Shown here: in pieces, positions 16,101 through 17,017 of the stretch | How the letters are laid out: every line of letters starts with the position of its first letter | Position numbering within the stretch: position 1 is the stretch's first letter | Assembly: GCA_946886925.1 (NCBI GenBank) | Contig: CAMPJQ010000007.1 | Location: 1-17,017 of the forward strand | Source: an uncultured Terrimonas sp. | Lineage (GTDB): Bacteria; Bacteroidota; Bacteroidia; Chitinophagales; Chitinophagaceae | DNA length: 17,017 nucleotides | Direction of reading: 5' to 3' | The notes under the pieces: generated by a model | The model's input: the letters and a program-made list of their open reading frames with translations, nothing else | The model's database searches: none | What the model was told of the DNA's origin: nothing | Translations under genes and position numbers: made by a program

Positions 16101-16724
16101 ATGAAAAAGATACCAGTTATATCATGCGCTTTTATGGTGGCGGTAATGGCTGTGGCAAGTTGCAGTAATAAAAAGCCAGGCATCAATTACATGCCCGATA
16201 TGGCATACAGCCGGGCATATGAAACCAATTCGGAAAATGATATTTTCCCGGATAAGCAAACCAACCGCACGCCCGTTGCAGGAACCATAACCAGGGACCA
16301 GTTATTGCCTTTTCGCATTGAAAAGGATGGCGGAAGTGATACCACCAATTTTGCGAAAGCCAGAACAGTGCAAAATCCTTTGCCGGCACTGAATGAAGCA
16401 GATATGAAAGAAGCCGAAAGATTGTATTTAATTTATTGTGGTATATGCCACGGTACTAAATTAGATGGTAATGGTCCATTGTGGAAAGATGGTGACGGAC
16501 CTTTTCCCGCGGCGCCTAAAAATCTTTTGGATCCCACTATTGTGAGCCAGGGCGACGGACAGATATTTTATACCATTACTTACGGAAAAAATATGATGGG
16601 CAGCTATGCCTCCCAGTTAGATCCAAAGCAGCGTTGGATGGTAATAGATTATATAAGAGAAAAGCAGGGCGTTAAAAAAACTGCTACTACTACTGCGGCA
16701 GACAGCAGCAGCGCGGTAAAATAA
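16101..16724 (+). CDS. actE: ACIII subunit ActE, monoheme lipoprotein cytochrome c
   Basis: A 207-residue cytochrome c lipoprotein. The start ATG 16101 is chosen because MKKIPVISCAFMVAVMAVASC forms a lipoprotein signal with Cys21 as the lipid site; an upstream in-frame ATG at 16038 would prepend 21 unrelated residues. One heme site CGICH (113-117) is followed by a likely axial Met at 165 or 166 (GKNMMGSYASQL). The region between the lipobox and the heme (22-105) includes NYMPDMAYSRAYE, a pattern I recall from ActE of other Bacteroidota. ActE is an electron carrier on the periplasmic face of ACIII, probably near the exit to the terminal oxidase. The low-complexity Thr/Ser/Ala tail is probably flexible. 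It sits between actD and actF, in the standard order. Confidence 0.92.
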   Translation: MKKIPVISCAFMVAVMAVASCSNKKPGINYMPDMAYSRAYETNSENDIFPDKQTNRTPVAGTITRDQLLPFRIEKDGGSDTTNFAKARTVQNPLPALNEADMKEAERLYLIYCGICHGTKLDGNGPLWKDGDGPFPAAPKNLLDPTIVSQGDGQIFYTITYGKNMMGSYASQLDPKQRWMVIDYIREKQGVKKTATTTAADSSSAVK

Positions 16725-16757
16725 AAACTGATTGAGCATAAAAAAATTCATTGAAGA

Positions 16758-17017
16758 ATGATCAAGCAACAATTTGAAACTCCGGCCAAATACAAAAAAT
16801 GGACATATGGATTGCTGGCTGTTGGCCTGGTAGCATTTCTGGCGGGTTTTTTCTTTCTTGGACTGAGTAAAGATGAACACGACCAAACCCGTTTCTGGGC
16901 AGGACTTTTGCAAAACAGCCTTTACTTTCTTATGATCTGTAATGCCTGTATGTTTTTCATATGTATCAATATACTTGGACATAGTAGCTGGCAAACCACT
17001 TTCAGAAGAATACCGGA
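16758..17017 (+). CDS. actF: ACIII subunit ActF, N-terminal part (cut by window end)
   Basis: The first 86 codons of an open frame that continues past the window. It begins MIKQQFETPAKYKKW, then has two predicted helices: about 17-36 (YGLLAVGLVAFLAGFFFLGL) and about 52-74. Residues FWAGLLQNSLYFLMI and SSWQTTFRRIP resemble the ActF quinol:cytochrome c oxidoreductase membrane subunit, an NrfD-like partner of ActC. Its position 33 bp after actE, in the fixed order actA to actF, supports the call more than the short sequence does. ActF lacks the quinol site in known structures and may form a second proton path. No truncation other than the window edge is seen. Confidence 0.85.
   Translation, partial: MIKQQFETPAKYKKWTYGLLAVGLVAFLAGFFFLGLSKDEHDQTRFWAGLLQNSLYFLMICNACMFFICINILGHSSWQTTFRRIP

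Noticed and set aside
1..17017. Defence island, mobile element, prophage or CRISPR array.
   Set aside because: I saw no transposase, integrase, phage or Cas-like genes, no spaced direct repeats and no terminal inverted repeats flanking genes. The content is housekeeping, iron transport, peptidases and respiration.

Overview
The window reads as chromosome of a Bacteroidota species, most likely Chitinophagaceae or a close relative. This rests on a Bacteroidota-type alternative complex III (ACIII) operon, an IPExxxVDY-family protein, a DUF6787-like small membrane protein, three -7 boxes matching TAnnTTTG, and genes that mostly lack Shine-Dalgarno sequences. The taxonomic placement is inference.

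Left part, minus strand (162-5258): a leaderless S8 (subtilisin) peptidase; a 529-bp stretch with no convincing gene; then feoB (ferrous iron transporter, TTG start) followed 35 bp downstream by a small GerM-like lipoprotein, probably one transcript. Middle part: an exported M28 metallopeptidase with a C-terminal PDZ domain is divergent from feoB. After it come an IPExxxVDY protein and a pterin-4a-carbinolamine dehydratase, both on plus. A minus-strand ORF converges on them: a two-helix DUF6787-like membrane domain that runs in frame, with no stop, into purN through a spacer resembling dispersed intergenic repeat DNA.

Right part, plus strand (9180 to the window end): the ACIII operon actA-actB-actC-actD-actE-actF, with actF cut by the window edge. 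ACIII replaces the bc1 complex: it oxidises membrane menaquinol and passes electrons through iron-sulfur clusters and c-type hemes to a terminal oxidase, conserving energy as a proton gradient. ActA here carries six CXXCH motifs: an N-terminal monoheme domain, two membrane helices, and a pentaheme domain. ActB shows the 15 cysteines plus one Cys-to-Thr change expected for three [4Fe-4S] clusters and one [3Fe-4S] cluster. A -7 promoter box lies just upstream of actA, and a 9-bp inverted repeat lies further upstream in the same divergent intergenic region.

I found no mobile element, CRISPR array, rRNA or tRNA. Most of the content is known biology. The items most worth a second look are the DUF6787-PurN read-through, the 28-bp perfect palindrome over a stop codon, the inverted repeat upstream of actA, and the leaderless S8 peptidase with its unassigned N-terminus and C-terminal coiled coil.
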